Assembly (NCBI GenBank): GCA_963806955.1
Contig: CAWDZG010000001.1
Location: 744,001 to 808,000 of the forward strand
DNA: 64,000 nucleotides
From: Gaiellasilicea sp963806955
GTDB lineage: Bacteria > Actinomycetota > Thermoleophilia > Gaiellales > Gaiellaceae
Reading direction: 5' to 3'
The notes below the pieces were generated by a model, which was not told the DNA's origin, did not search any database, and saw only the letters and a program-made list of their open reading frames with translations. Below are positions 1 to 9,861 of the stretch, in pieces. The position numbers and the translations under genes were made by a program. Each line of letters begins with the position of its first letter. The stretch's first letter is position 1.

Positions 1-62
1 GCGACGTCGATCGCGGGCGCGAAGCGATCGGGCTCCTGCTCGCGCTCGACCCCGGACTCCAT
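1..62 (-). CDS. N-terminus of an unidentified gene, cut by the window edge (possibly atpD)
   Basis: Only 20 codons are visible, starting ATG at 62 and reading MESGVEREQEPDRFAPAIDV. It follows atpG on the same strand after a 57-nt gap, where atpD (F1 beta) is normally found. The visible residues do not contain the usual beta-subunit opening, so the identity is not established. A TAGGAT box lies 8 nt upstream of the ATG, the leaderless arrangement seen throughout this window, so the gene probably starts its own transcript. Confidence 0.5.
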   Translation of the reverse strand, partial: MESGVEREQEPDRFAPAIDV

Positions 63-70
63 GGGCAACG

Positions 71-76
71 ATCCTA
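71..76 (-). promoter_or_regulatory. Putative leaderless -10 box (TAGGAT) for the gene at 1-62
   Basis: Minus-strand TAGGAT ends 8 nt before the ATG at 62. This matches the TANNNT plus 6-10 nt pattern of other first genes here and suggests transcription begins at or next to the start codon. Confidence 0.45.
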
Positions 77-119
77 ATCGGACCGCCGGTGGCCGCTGTT
101 AAGGCCGAGTTATGGCCCG

Positions 120-1011
120 CTAGGCCAGCGCCTCGGCGCCGGCGACGACCTCCAGGATCTCCTGGGTGATCTCCGCCTGGCGGGCGCGGTTCATCTGCAG
201 CGTCAGCGTGTCGATCAGCTCGCCCGCGTTCTTCGAGGCGTTGCGCATCGCCGTCATCCGGGCGCCCTGCTCCGAGGCGGCCGACTCGAGCAGCGCCCGG
301 AAGACCTGCGTCTCGAGGTAGACCGGCAGCAGCCGCGCGAGGATCTCCTCCGGCTCGGGCTCGAAGATGAAGTCGCCGCGCATGGCGTCGTCGCGGCGCT
401 CCTCCTCGTCCGTCTCGAGAATGTCGGCCGAGATCGGCAGCAGGTCCTGCTCGGTGACGGTCTGGACGAGCGGCGAGACGTAGGCGTTGTAGACGAGCAC
501 GACCTGGTCGACCTCGCCGTCGACGTAGAGCTCGCCGACCCGGTGCGCGATCGCCTGCGCATCCGAGTAGCCGGGCTGGTCGGTGAAGCCGGTGTACTCG
601 GCCGCCGTCTCGTAGCCGCGGAACGCGAGCGTCGAGCGGCCGCGCTTGCCGATCGCGACGAAACGGACGTCCTTGCCCTCGCCGCGCAGCTGCCGCTCGA
701 GGGCGAACGCCCGCCGCAGGATCTGCGCGTTGAAGGGGCCGGCGAGGCCGCGGTCGCCGGTGAGCGCGACGATCGCGACGGTCTTCACCTCGTCGCGCTG
801 CTGCAGCAGCGGCAGTCCCGCGGACCGACGTGCTCGCCCGGCCGACGCCGGCGATCAGCTCGCGCATCGTCTCGGCGTACGGGCGCATCGCCTCGATCCG
901 GGTCTGCGCGCGCCGCAGCCGGGCCGAGGCGACGAGCTCCATCGCCTTCGTGATCTTGCGCGTGTTCTTGACGGAGCGGACGCGCCGCTTGAGATCCTGG
1001 ACCGAGGCCAT
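120..1011 (-). CDS. atpG: F1Fo ATP synthase gamma subunit, with one frame break
   Basis: Central rotor shaft of the F1 sector, turning inside the alpha3beta3 ring. The N-terminal helix reads MASVQDLKRRVRSVKNTRKI and the C-terminal helix carries ALLESAASEQGARMTAMRNA, both diagnostic of gamma. The ATG at 1011 directly abuts the atpA stop. About residue 65 the frame changes: the N-terminal frame reads GRASTSVRG and the next reads LPLLQQRDEVKTVAIVALTG. An extra G in the run at 816-819 explains it. With that base removed the protein is about 296 aa, normal for gamma. A sequencing error is more likely than a true mutation, because the gene is essential and both halves are well conserved. Confidence 0.93.
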
Positions 1012-2544
<1,533 letters not shown>

Positions 2545-2560
2545 GTTGCTCCTCTTCTCG

Positions 2561-3094
2561 CTAGTTCTGGCTCACAAGTTCTGTGCGTAGGCGGTTCAGG
2601 CGACCCTTGACGCTCGCGTCCAGCCGGTGCGAGCCGATCTGGACGACGATGCCGCCGATCAGTTTCGGGTCGACCGAGCGCGTCGCCTCGACCGCCTGGC
2701 CGGAGGCCTGCTCGATCTTCTTCACGATCGACGCCGCCTCGTCGTCGGACAGCTCGTAGGCGGTCGTCAGCTCGACCGTCAGACGCTTCTGCTCGGCGGC
2801 GACGAGCGCGTCGAGCTCGGTGTAGATCTCGTCGATCTCGCCCGCGCGGCCCTTCGCGGCCACGAGCAGGACGAAGTTGCGGACGAGCTCGTCCGCGTCG
2901 CCGAGGATCTCGCCGAGCACGCCCGCCTTCTGCTGCGGGTCGAGCTCGGGGTTCTCGAGCACGCGCCTGAGCTCGGGCACGTCGCGGATCGCGGCCGCGA
3001 ACTCCCCGAGCTGCTCGTGCACGACGTCGAGTCTCCCGGCGCCCTGCGCGGCCTGGAAGAGCGAACGGGCGTACAGGCGGTGCGAGACGGCCAA
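2561..3094 (-). CDS. atpH: F1Fo ATP synthase delta subunit
   Basis: Stator subunit that clamps the peripheral stalk onto the top of F1. It is 177 aa, typical of delta. The N-terminus MAVSHRLYARSLFQAAQ is the conserved six-helix bundle start (the ...YA..LF.AA pattern). The C-terminus VDPKLIGGIVVQIGSHRLDAS is the delta signature (G...IGS...DAS). It starts immediately after the atpF stop and is followed by atpA 16 nt later. Confidence 0.95.
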   Translation of the reverse strand: MAVSHRLYARSLFQAAQGAGRLDVVHEQLGEFAAAIRDVPELRRVLENPELDPQQKAGVLGEILGDADELVRNFVLLVAAKGRAGEIDEIYTELDALVAAEQKRLTVELTTAYELSDDEAASIVKKIEQASGQAVEATRSVDPKLIGGIVVQIGSHRLDASVKGRLNRLRTELVSQN

Positions 3095-3622
3095 CTAGGC
3101 CCGCTCTTTCTCGAGCACGGAGAAGTCGAGGTCGCCGATCGCGTCCTCGATCAGCTTGCGGTGGTCGTCGCGGTCGAGCACCTTGCCCGTCACCTTCGCG
3201 GTCGCGGCGAGCGTCAGCTCGGCGACCTCGGAGCGGATCTGCTCGAGCGCTCGGACGGTCTCGGCGTCGATCTGCTTGCGCGTGTCCTCGAGCCGGCGCT
3301 GCCTGTCGGCCTCGATCTCCTCCTTGGCGCGCTCGCGCTGCGAGTCGGCCACCTTGCGGGCCTCGGCGAGGATCGCCCCCGCCTCGCTCTTGGCCTGGCC
3401 GATCAACTGCTTGTGCTCCTCGAGCAGCCGCCGGGCCTCGGAGCGCGCGTGCTCGGCCTCCTCGACGGAGGAGCGGATGCGGGCACGACGCTCGTCGATC
3501 GTCTTCTGGATCGGGCCGAACGCGAACTTCTTCAGCACGAAGAAGGTGATCGCGAAGCAGACGAGCGTCCAGATCATCAGACCCGGGACGACGTCGATCA
3601 GCGGTGAAGCAGCGAGCAGCAT
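3095..3622 (-). CDS. atpF: F1Fo ATP synthase b subunit
   Basis: Peripheral-stalk subunit in the membrane. The 175-aa protein has one N-terminal membrane helix (about 8-28, VVPGLMIWTLVCFAITFFVL). A long charged amphipathic helix follows, starting KKFAFGPIQKTIDERRARI and rich in E/A/R/Q, the dimerising coiled coil. It sits 21 nt downstream of atpE and abuts atpH. Length and layout are normal for a bacterial b subunit. Confidence 0.95.
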   Translation of the reverse strand: MLLAASPLIDVVPGLMIWTLVCFAITFFVLKKFAFGPIQKTIDERRARIRSSVEEAEHARSEARRLLEEHKQLIGQAKSEAGAILAEARKVADSQRERAKEEIEADRQRRLEDTRKQIDAETVRALEQIRSEVAELTLAATAKVTGKVLDRDDHRKLIEDAIGDLDFSVLEKERA

Positions 3623-3643
3623 GGCGTGGCTCTCCTTCTTCTC

Positions 3644-3904
3644 TTAGACCAGGACGAAGGCGAGCAGGCCACCGATCAGGCCGTAGAAGACGACGGCCTC
3701 GGTGAGGGCGAAGCCGAGCCACTGGATGCCGGTGAGCTCACCACGCAGTTCGGGCTGCCGTGCGACGGCCTGGATCATCGAGCCGAAGATGTTGCCGATG
3801 CCGATGCCGGCGCCGAGCGAGCCGAGGCCGATACCGAGCGCAAGCGCGATCGCCTTGCCGGCGTCGACGTTCGATGCTGCCTCTGCAGCGAGAAGATTGA
3901 ACAA
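3644..3904 (-). CDS. atpE: F1Fo ATP synthase c subunit
   Basis: Proteolipid forming the rotating c-ring. The 86-aa protein is two membrane helices. The first is glycine-rich (LALGIGLGSLGAGIGIGN) and is followed by the polar loop ARQPEL with its conserved R-Q-P. The second carries the ion-binding glutamate in FALTEAVVFYG. The residue after that glutamate is alanine rather than the serine/threonine of sodium-type rings, so proton coupling is inferred. It lies 10 nt downstream of atpB. Confidence 0.97.
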   Translation of the reverse strand: MFNLLAAEAASNVDAGKAIALALGIGLGSLGAGIGIGNIFGSMIQAVARQPELRGELTGIQWLGFALTEAVVFYGLIGGLLAFVLV

Positions 3905-3914
3905 CGTTCCTCCT

Positions 3915-4807
3915 TTAATGCTCAGGCTCGATGGCCGAGCCGATGTAGATGGCAGAGAGGGCGGCGAAGATGAACGCCTGGATCGAGACGACGATGACGA
4001 CCTCGAAGAGGTAGAAGGCGTGCGGCGAACGGCACCACGAAGGCCGCGAAGCGAGGTTGCCGAGCACGAAGATCAGGCCGATGAAGGTGAGGATGAGCAT
4101 GTGCCCGGCGAGCATGTTCGCGTAGAGACGGACGCTCAGGCTGATCAGGCGCATGAACTGGCCGAGGATCTCGAGCGGCACGATCAGCGGGTACATCACC
4201 TTCGGCACGTCGGGGATCCAGCTCTTGAAGTACTTGACCGGGCCGTTGTGGCGGATTCCCTCGACGTGGGTGAAGACGAAGGTCATCAGCGCGAGCGCGA
4301 GCGTGACCGAGATCGAGCTCGTCGCGGCGTAGACGGCGAGCGTCGGCAGCTCGACGCGCCGAGCAGCGTGAACGTCTCGTTCGAGAGCGGCAGCGGGATG
4401 AAGCGAGATCATGTTGATCACCCAGATGAAGAGCATCAGCGAGGCGACGTAGGGGAACCAGCGGCCGATCGCCTTCGTCGGCAGCCCCTGCTCGGCGACC
4501 TGCACCTGCGCGATCTCGTAGACCATCTCACCGACGGCCTGGCGGCGCGTCGGGTCGTTCTTCGGGCCGATCTTGACGCGCATCAGACAGGAGCCGAGCG
4601 CCGATCGTCACCGGCCGTGCCGAGGAGCAGGTAGGCGACGGCCTTGTTGATCGAGAGGTCGAGCGGGCCGACATGGATCGGGATCCACTCGCCGACCTCG
4701 AAGTCGTGCTCCGGGTTGAACTCCTCCTCGCCCTCCGCGGCGGACGCGAGCGCGACCTGCGGCAGCACGAGCCAGAGCCCGAGCGCGAGCGCGGCGAGGC
4801 GCTTCAC
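3915..4807 (-). CDS. atpB: F1Fo ATP synthase a subunit, frame broken at several places
   Basis: Membrane stator subunit with the proton half-channels. It starts GTG at 4807 (GTGA overlap with atpI) with MKRLAALALGLWLVLPQ, a signal-like helix. The conserved channel helix QFMRLISLSVRLYANMLAGH includes the essential arginine, and the C-terminus AIYIGSAIEPEH is intact. The frame is lost at about 4590-4610. It is lost and regained within 4355-4405, where another frame reads IPLPLSNETFTLLG, and again within 4020-4055, where another frame reads AAFVVPFA. Restoring these gives about 297 aa. Paired, compensating single-base indels in an essential gene suggest assembly error. Confidence 0.9.
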
Positions 4808-5197
4808 GCCTTCGCCTCCCCGGAGAAGTAGAGCGCGAGCGAGACCGCCAGCTCCATCGTGTAGGCGAGCGCGTACAGGACGACGACGGCGAGCGCGAGC
4901 CGCGCGTCCGTTGCTGCGAGCGCGACGACGACGATCATCACCGCCAACGCTCGAAAGGTCATGCCGAAGCCCACCACGCCTGAGCCGGCGAGGTTACCCA
5001 TGCCGCCGCGGAGGTGCGTCAGTAGCGCGGCGAACGCCCGCGAGGCGGCCCAGAGGGTGGCGCCGATCAGCCAGCCGCGCAGCTCCCAGCCGGCCGCGAG
5101 GAAGACCGGCAGCGCGAGCAGGAGCACCGCGGCCCCGGCGACGAGCGGCAGCTTCTGGCTCGGGCATCGGCCGCGGGGTGGAGAAGACGCCGGCCAT
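4804..5197 (-). CDS. atpI: AtpI-like ATP synthase accessory protein, probable frame break
   Basis: Small hydrophobic protein upstream of atpB, in the position of AtpI (c-ring assembly/Mg uptake helper). An ATG at 5197 overlaps the upstream stop (TGATG) and reads MAGVFSTPRPMP. The conserved-looking membrane part (SQKLPLVAGAAVLLLALPVF onward, about four membrane helices) is in another frame, so one indel near 5155-5165 is inferred. The intact product would be about 130 aa. Assignment rests on position, size and membrane topology, since AtpI sequences diverge widely. Without the frame correction the start would be near 5127. Confidence 0.65.
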
Positions 5198-5397
5198 CAG
5201 AGCGCGTGCCCGTAGCGCTTGTAGGTCATGAAGACGCCGGCGGGGATGCCGAGGATCGCGCCGACGAGGAAGCCCCACGCGACCGAGCCGGCGAGCCAGC
5301 CGATCAGGATCCCGACGCCGATCACGGCCGCGGTCGATCCGATCAGGACGGAGCCGGCACCGGCGAGGCTGAGATTCGGAGTCGGGGATGGCTCCAT
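5197..5397 (-). CDS. atpZ: AtpZ/AtpI-type F1Fo ATPase accessory protein, first gene of the atp operon
   Basis: A 66-aa protein with two predicted membrane helices (about 13-34 and 37-56: SVLIGSTAAVIGVGILIGWL, then GSVAWGFLVGAILGIPAGVF) and a basic end YKRYGHAL. Size, glycine-rich helices and position at the head of an atp operon match the ATPase gene 1 / AtpZ family, implicated in Mg2+ supply or assembly. ATG at 5397 is preferred because a TATGCT box lies 10 nt upstream. A longer reading start (5496) would include an unlikely charged leader. The stop overlaps the next ATG. Confidence 0.7.
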   Translation of the reverse strand: MEPSPTPNLSLAGAGSVLIGSTAAVIGVGILIGWLAGSVAWGFLVGAILGIPAGVFMTYKRYGHAL

Positions 5398-5407
5398 GTC
5401 CGGGGCG

Positions 5408-5413
5408 AGCATA
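5408..5413 (-). promoter_or_regulatory. Putative leaderless -10 box (TATGCT) of the atp operon
   Basis: Minus-strand TATGCT, 10 nt upstream of the atpZ ATG. It lies in the 115-nt gap (5398-5512) that separates the atp operon from the preceding gene. Nothing else was recognised in that gap. Confidence 0.5.
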
Positions 5414-5512
5414 GCAGAGCTTGTGACAGCGGAAACGCGCCCCACTTCGCGAAAAACAGCCGACTTTGTACGAACGCGGGCAGGGCGGGCGGTCACTCCC
5501 GCCTCGCCCAGT

Positions 5513-6175
5513 TCACCGAGGATCTGGCGGGCTCTCCGGCTCGGGCGGAGCGACGCTCGAGAGCATCGTCGTGCTGACGAAGCCGCCGCCGGGGCTCGCG
5601 CCGCCGCCGGGCCAGAGCTGCTCCGACGCGGCCGCCGCTGCGAGGAGCGCGCCGGTGTCGAGCTCGTGGCGCGTCACCTCGACCCCCTGACTCGGCCACT
5701 CCACGACGACGGTGAGGGCGCCGGCCGGCGGGAGCGGCCAGAGCCAGTAGCCGAAGCTCCAGGAGCGACCGCCGCCTCCGCCACCTCGCTGCATCAGCAC
5801 GGGCTCGTCCCGCGGCTCTTCGAAGGTCGGGAACCGGTCGATGTTCGTCACCCGGCGCCCGTCCGCGAGCTCGAAGCCGAAGCGGAGCACCTCACCCGGA
5901 ATCTCCTCCAGCTCTTGCACGCCGTGCCGGAGCTGCATCCCGAACGGGTCGGTGAGCTCGTCGTGCCCGCGCAGCCTGACGTCGAGCGTGAACTCGAGCC
6001 CCGTGGAGAACGCCGCAGCCCGGGTCAGCGCCACCGCGGCCGCTTCGGTGCGCGCGAGCAGCAGCCGCAGCGCGACCGGCACGCCGAGCTCGTTCTCGGG
6101 CGGGCCGATCCACTCGGGCTGCAGCGGCGCGGGCTCGGGCTCGCGCGGCGGCGGCGGCCGGAAGAAGTCGCTCAT
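5513..6175 (-). CDS. Conserved-looking protein of unknown function
   Basis: A 220-aa protein with no recognised domain. It begins with a proline-rich stretch (MSDFFRPPPPREPEPAPLQP), has a central mixed alpha/beta part (about 35-145) containing GLEFTLDVRLRGHDEL and a glycine run near 132-137, and ends in a low-complexity proline/glycine tail. No signal peptide or membrane helix is seen. It starts ATG at 6175, overlapping the stop of the TagO/WecA-like gene (ATGA), so the two are probably co-translated. It is the last gene before the atp operon. Confidence 0.75.
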   Translation of the reverse strand: MSDFFRPPPPREPEPAPLQPEWIGPPENELGVPVALRLLLARTEAAAVALTRAAAFSTGLEFTLDVRLRGHDELTDPFGMQLRHGVQELEEIPGEVLRFGFELADGRRVTNIDRFPTFEEPRDEPVLMQRGGGGGGRSWSFGYWLWPLPPAGALTVVVEWPSQGVEVTRHELDTGALLAAAAASEQLWPGGGASPGGGFVSTTMLSSVAPPEPESPPDPR

Positions 6176-7299
6176 GCGGAGCGCCGCTCGTCGTCGACCG
6201 GCCGCTCGGCGCCGCGGCGCCAGAAGCGGCGCGGGTTCGACAGCTTGACGATCTCGAGCACGTAGACGACATACGCCGAGAACCCGAGCGCGACGAGGGC
6301 GATCCCCGCGACGGCGACCGTCTCCCAGAGGTGCCAGTCGCCCCCGGCGCGGAAGGGGATGAAGCGGGTCGCCAGCGCGGCGCCGGCGAGCGTCGCGCAC
6401 CACGCCCACATCGTCACCGCCGCGCGCCGCTGCGAGAAGCCGCGCCGGAGGAAGCGGAAGTGCAGGTGCGCCTGGTCGGGCGACGAGACCCGCTCGCCGT
6501 GCTTCAGCCGCCGCGCGACGACGAACGACGTGTCGAGGATCGGCACGGCGAGCACCAGCAGCGGCAGCAGCAGCACGACCGTCGACGCCGTCTTGAGCAG
6601 GCCCTGCACGGAGACCGCCGCGAGCAGGAAGCCGAGCGCGAGCGCGCCCGAGTCGCCCATGAAGATCCGGGCGGGGAAGAAGTTGTGGCGGAGGAAGCCG
6701 ATGCAGGCGCCGGCGACGATCGCCGAGAGGATCGCGGGATCGATCGTGCCGAGCGAGAGCGAGAGGATCGCGAACGTGACGCCGGCGATCCCGCAGACAC
6801 CGGCGGCGAGCCCGTCCATGCCGTCGAGGAAGTTGACCATGTTCATCACCGCGACGATCCAGATCATCGTCAGCGGGATCCCGACTGCTGCCGGCAGGTC
6901 GACAGGCCCGAGGAACGGAAGGGTGAAGTGGTCGATCCAGACGTCGAAGATCGGGGGAATCGCGGCGGCGACCACCTGGCCCGCGAGCTTGCGGCCCGGC
7001 TTGAGCACGCGGAAGTCGTCCACCGCGCCGACGACGGTGGCCACGGCCGCGCCGAGCAGCACGCCGCGTGTCTCCCGCCCGAGCTCGACGAACGCGAGCG
7101 CCGGCACGAAGATGCCGAAGAAGATCGCCAGGCCACCGAGGCGAGGGATCGGATTTCGGTTCAGCCGCCGTGCCTCGGGCCGGTCGACGACGCCGAGCAG
7201 CCGCGCCATGCCGCCGACCGCGGGCGTGAGCAGGATCACGATCACGAACGCGGCGAGCGCGCCGTACAGCACCTGCGGATGGTCGCGGAGCGCGTCCAT
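6172..7299 (-). CDS. tagO: UDP-GlcNAc:undecaprenyl-phosphate GlcNAc-1-phosphate transferase (TagO/WecA-like)
   Basis: Integral membrane enzyme of the MraY/WecA/TagO superfamily, putting the first sugar-1-phosphate on undecaprenyl phosphate for cell-wall polymers. The 375-aa protein has about ten membrane helices. Family motifs are present in order: VVGAVDDFRVLKPGRKL (Mg/substrate aspartates), NMVNFLDGMDGLAAG, FFPARIFMGDSGAL and the HLHFRFLRRGFSQRR loop typical of the GlcNAc branch rather than MraY. It lies 9 nt after upp in a mixed housekeeping run, which is common near atp genes in Gram-positives. The choice between TagO and WecA cannot be made from sequence alone. Confidence 0.9.
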   Translation of the reverse strand: MDALRDHPQVLYGALAAFVIVILLTPAVGGMARLLGVVDRPEARRLNRNPIPRLGGLAIFFGIFVPALAFVELGRETRGVLLGAAVATVVGAVDDFRVLKPGRKLAGQVVAAAIPPIFDVWIDHFTLPFLGPVDLPAAVGIPLTMIWIVAVMNMVNFLDGMDGLAAGVCGIAGVTFAILSLSLGTIDPAILSAIVAGACIGFLRHNFFPARIFMGDSGALALGFLLAAVSVQGLLKTASTVVLLLPLLVLAVPILDTSFVVARRLKHGERVSSPDQAHLHFRFLRRGFSQRRAAVTMWAWCATLAGAALATRFIPFRAGGDWHLWETVAVAGIALVALGFSAYVVYVLEIVKLSNPRRFWRRGAERPVDDERRSA

Positions 7300-7308
7300 C
7301 GTCCCCGC

Positions 7309-7938
7309 CTACTTCGTGCCGTAGAGCCGGTCGCCTGCGTCGCCCAGGCCCGGCACGATGTACCCCTTCTCGTTCAGCTCGCGGTCGATCGCGGCGCAGA
7401 CGATGTGCACGTCCGGATGCTCCTCGTGCACGCGCGCGATCCCCTCCGGAGCGGCGACGATGCAGACGAGCGTGACCGACCGGGCGCCCGCAGCTTTGAC
7501 GGCCGCGATCGCCGCGGCGCTCGAGTTGCCGGTCGCGAGCATCGGGTCGAGCACGAGCGCGTCCCGTTCCTCCAGGTCCTCGGGCAGCTTCACGTAGTAC
7601 TCGACCGGCTGCAGCGTCTCCTCGTCGCGGTAGAGGCCGATGAAGCCGACGCGCGCGCTCGAGATCAGGCTGAGGACGCCTTCGAGCATCCCGAGCCCGG
7701 CGCGGAGGACGGGGTTGACGGCGATCTTCTTCCCCGAGATCCGCTGTGCCTGCATCGTCTCGAGCGGCGTCGTGATCTCGACCGACTCGGTCGGGAGGTT
7801 CTTCGTCGCCTCGTAGGTGAGCAGGAGCGTCAGCTCGTTGACGAGCTTGCGGAAGTGGACGGTCGGCGTCTCCTGGTCGCGCAGGTACGACAGCTTGTGC
7901 TGCACGAGCGGGTGCTCGACGTGGGTGACCTTCCTCAC
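7309..7938 (-). CDS. upp: Uracil phosphoribosyltransferase
   Basis: Pyrimidine salvage enzyme converting uracil and PRPP to UMP. The 209-aa protein opens VRKVTHVEHPLVQHKLSYLR, contains VNPVLRAGLGMLEGV and the PRPP loop LVLDPMLATGNSSAAAI, and ends YIVPGLGDAGDRLYGTK, the family's uracil-binding tail. A GTG start at 7938 is chosen because it overlaps the glyA stop (GTGA) and gives the standard N-terminus and length. The upp-glyA pairing beside atp genes is common in Gram-positive bacteria. Confidence 0.97.
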   Translation of the reverse strand: MRKVTHVEHPLVQHKLSYLRDQETPTVHFRKLVNELTLLLTYEATKNLPTESVEITTPLETMQAQRISGKKIAVNPVLRAGLGMLEGVLSLISSARVGFIGLYRDEETLQPVEYYVKLPEDLEERDALVLDPMLATGNSSAAAIAAVKAAGARSVTLVCIVAAPEGIARVHEEHPDVHIVCAAIDRELNEKGYIVPGLGDAGDRLYGTK

Positions 7939-9221
7939 GCGTACGCCGTGTAGCCGCGAAAGCCGGGATACAACGGCCGCTGCTCGCAGAGCGCGTCGGC
8001 GCGGCCGGCCAACTCGGCGGCGTCTCCATCCCCGAGCGCGCCGGCGATGATGCGGCCGACCTCGCGGAAGTCCTCTTCGTCGAAGCCGCGCATCGTCGCC
8101 GCGGGCGTGCCGATCCGCACGCCGGAGGCGACGGTCGGCGGGCGCTCGTCGAACGGGACCGTGTTGCGGTTGACGGTCAGCTTCACCTCGTGCAGCCGCT
8201 CCTCCGCGTCCTTGCCGGTCCACTCCGTCGCGCGCAGGTCGAGCTGGAGCAGGTGCGTGTCGGTGCCGCCGGTGAGGACGTCGAGCCCCGAGCTCATCAG
8301 CTCGTCGGAGAGCGCGTCGGCGTTCGCGCGCACCTGTTGCTGGTAGGTGCGGAACGCCTCGGAGGCGGCGATCCGGAAGCAGGCGGCCTTCGCCGCGATC
8401 GCGTGCACGAGCGGGCCGCCCTGCATGCCCGGGAAGACGGCGCGGTCGACCGCCTGGGCGTGCTCCTCGCGGCAGAGGACGAAGCCCGAGCGCGGGCCGG
8501 CGAGGGTCTTGTGCGTCGTCGAGGTGACGATGTCGCAGTGCTCCATCGGGTTCGGGTGCAGCCCGGCGGCGACGAGCCCGGAGAAGTGGGCCATGTCGCA
8601 CATCAGCAGCGCGTCGACCTCGTCGGCGATCTTCCGGAACTCGGCCGTGTCGACGGTGCGGGGATACGCCGAGCCGCCGCAGACGATCAGCTTCGGCTTG
8701 TGCTCCTTGGCGAGCCCGAGCACCTCGTCGTAGTCGACGACGTTCGTCTCGCGGGAGACGCCGTAGTGGACGATCGTGTAGAGCCGGCCCGAGAAGTTGA
8801 CCTTGAGCCCGTGCGTGAGGTGGCCGCCGTGGTCGAGTCGCAGCGAGAGGATCGTGTCGCCGGGTTGGAGCAGCGCGAAGTAGGCGGCCATGTTCGCCTG
8901 CGCGCCGGCATGCGGCTGCACGTTCGCGTGCTCGGCTCCGAAGAGCTCCTTCGCGCGGTCGATCGCGATCTGCTCGATCTCGTCCACGACCTCGCAGCCG
9001 CCGTAGTAGCGCTTGCCCGGATAGCCCTCGGCGTACTTGTTCGTCGGCACCGAGCCGACCGCCTCGAGCACGCTCGGCCAGGTGAAGTTCTCCGACGCGA
9101 TCAACTCGATCTGGTTGCGCTGCCGCTCGAGCTCACGGCCGATCAGGTCAGCGATCTCCGGGTCGACGTCGGCGAGGCCGGCGGTGCGGAGCTGGTCGAG
9201 CGATTGCTGGGCGACGGCCAT
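7935..9221 (-). CDS. glyA: Serine hydroxymethyltransferase
   Basis: PLP enzyme interconverting serine + THF with glycine + 5,10-methylene-THF, the main one-carbon source. The 428-aa protein contains the N-terminal IELIASENFTWPSVLEAVGS, EGYPGKRYYGGCEVVDEIE, and the PLP-lysine segment VTSTTHKTLAGPRSGFVLCR. Full length. A good ribosome binding site (GAGGAGG, minus strand 9234-9228) lies about 7 nt before the ATG, and a TAGCAT box at 9254-9259 may give it its own promoter besides readthrough from tsaC. Confidence 0.97.
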   Translation of the reverse strand: MAVAQQSLDQLRTAGLADVDPEIADLIGRELERQRNQIELIASENFTWPSVLEAVGSVPTNKYAEGYPGKRYYGGCEVVDEIEQIAIDRAKELFGAEHANVQPHAGAQANMAAYFALLQPGDTILSLRLDHGGHLTHGLKVNFSGRLYTIVHYGVSRETNVVDYDEVLGLAKEHKPKLIVCGGSAYPRTVDTAEFRKIADEVDALLMCDMAHFSGLVAAGLHPNPMEHCDIVTSTTHKTLAGPRSGFVLCREEHAQAVDRAVFPGMQGGPLVHAIAAKAACFRIAASEAFRTYQQQVRANADALSDELMSSGLDVLTGGTDTHLLQLDLRATEWTGKDAEERLHEVKLTVNRNTVPFDERPPTVASGVRIGTPAATMRGFDEEDFREVGRIIAGALGDGDAAELAGRADALCEQRPLYPGFRGYTAYA

Positions 9222-9253
9222 GCCGTTCCTCCTCGAGCCGGGGGACGATCCCG

Positions 9254-9259
9254 ATGCTA
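9254..9259 (-). promoter_or_regulatory. Possible -10 box (TAGCAT) for glyA
   Basis: Minus-strand TAGCAT about 32 nt before the glyA ATG, overlapping the tsaC stop codon. A leader of about 25 nt would carry the GAGGAGG ribosome binding site. This is a leadered layout, unlike most first genes in the window. Confidence 0.3.
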
Positions 9260-9861
9260 GAGCACCGAGGCGACGGCCCGGAGCGCTTCGGCCGCGGGCA
9301 CGGCGCCCTCTCGGAGCACGCGCGGCTCCGGGCCTGTCAGGTCGAGGACGGTCGACGGCGTTCCCGGCAGCTCGCCGCCGTCGACGAGCGCGGTCGCGGC
9401 GCGCCGCAGCTCCTCCGGAACGTCCGGCGAGCCGTGCGCGGATCGGGGCCGCCGGGAAGGTTCGCGCTCGTCGCGACGAGCACGCCGACGCGGGCGAGCA
9501 CGTCCGCGCCCGGGCCTGCGAACGCGGGGACGCGCACGCCGATCGTGTCCGGCCGCGAACCGGTCAGCCAGCCAAAGCGCTCGGCCGGGTTCGGGACGAT
9601 CAGCGTGAAGGGGCCCGGCAGCAGCGCGCGGACGACCGCCCCGGCGCTGCTCTGCAGCTCGGGCACGCACGCGAAGAGGACGTCGAGGTCGGCCGCGACG
9701 AGCGCTGTCGGCTGGACATCGTCGCGGCCCTTGGCTCGGTAGAGACTCCGCACCGGCTCCTCGGAGTGCGGCGTCGTCGCGAGGCCGTAGACCGTGTCGG
9801 TCGGCACGATCGCGAGCTGGCCGGCGCGGATCGCCTCGACGGCTGCCTCGACCTCAGACAC
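9257..9861 (-). CDS. tsaC: Threonylcarbamoyl-AMP synthase (TsaC/Sua5/YrdC), with a frame break
   Basis: Makes threonylcarbamoyl-AMP for the universal t6A37 tRNA modification. The YrdC fold opens VSEVEAAVEAIRAGQLAIVP, then TDTVYGLATTPHSEE, LLPGPFTLIVPNP and VATSANLPGGPDP, all family motifs. GTG at 9861 overlaps the prmC stop by 8 nt. After PDPRTA the frame is lost (about 9430-9445), and the C-terminus continues in another frame as ELRRAATALVDGGELPGTPS and STVLDLTG, the conserved end. One indel restores about 201 aa, which is normal. The prmC-tsaC pair is common in bacteria. Confidence 0.9.

Noticed and set aside
5400..5512. A family-2 palindrome at GCTTGTGAC near 5415.
   Set aside because: Only seven to nine bases match one arm and there is no opposing arm, so it is taken as chance.
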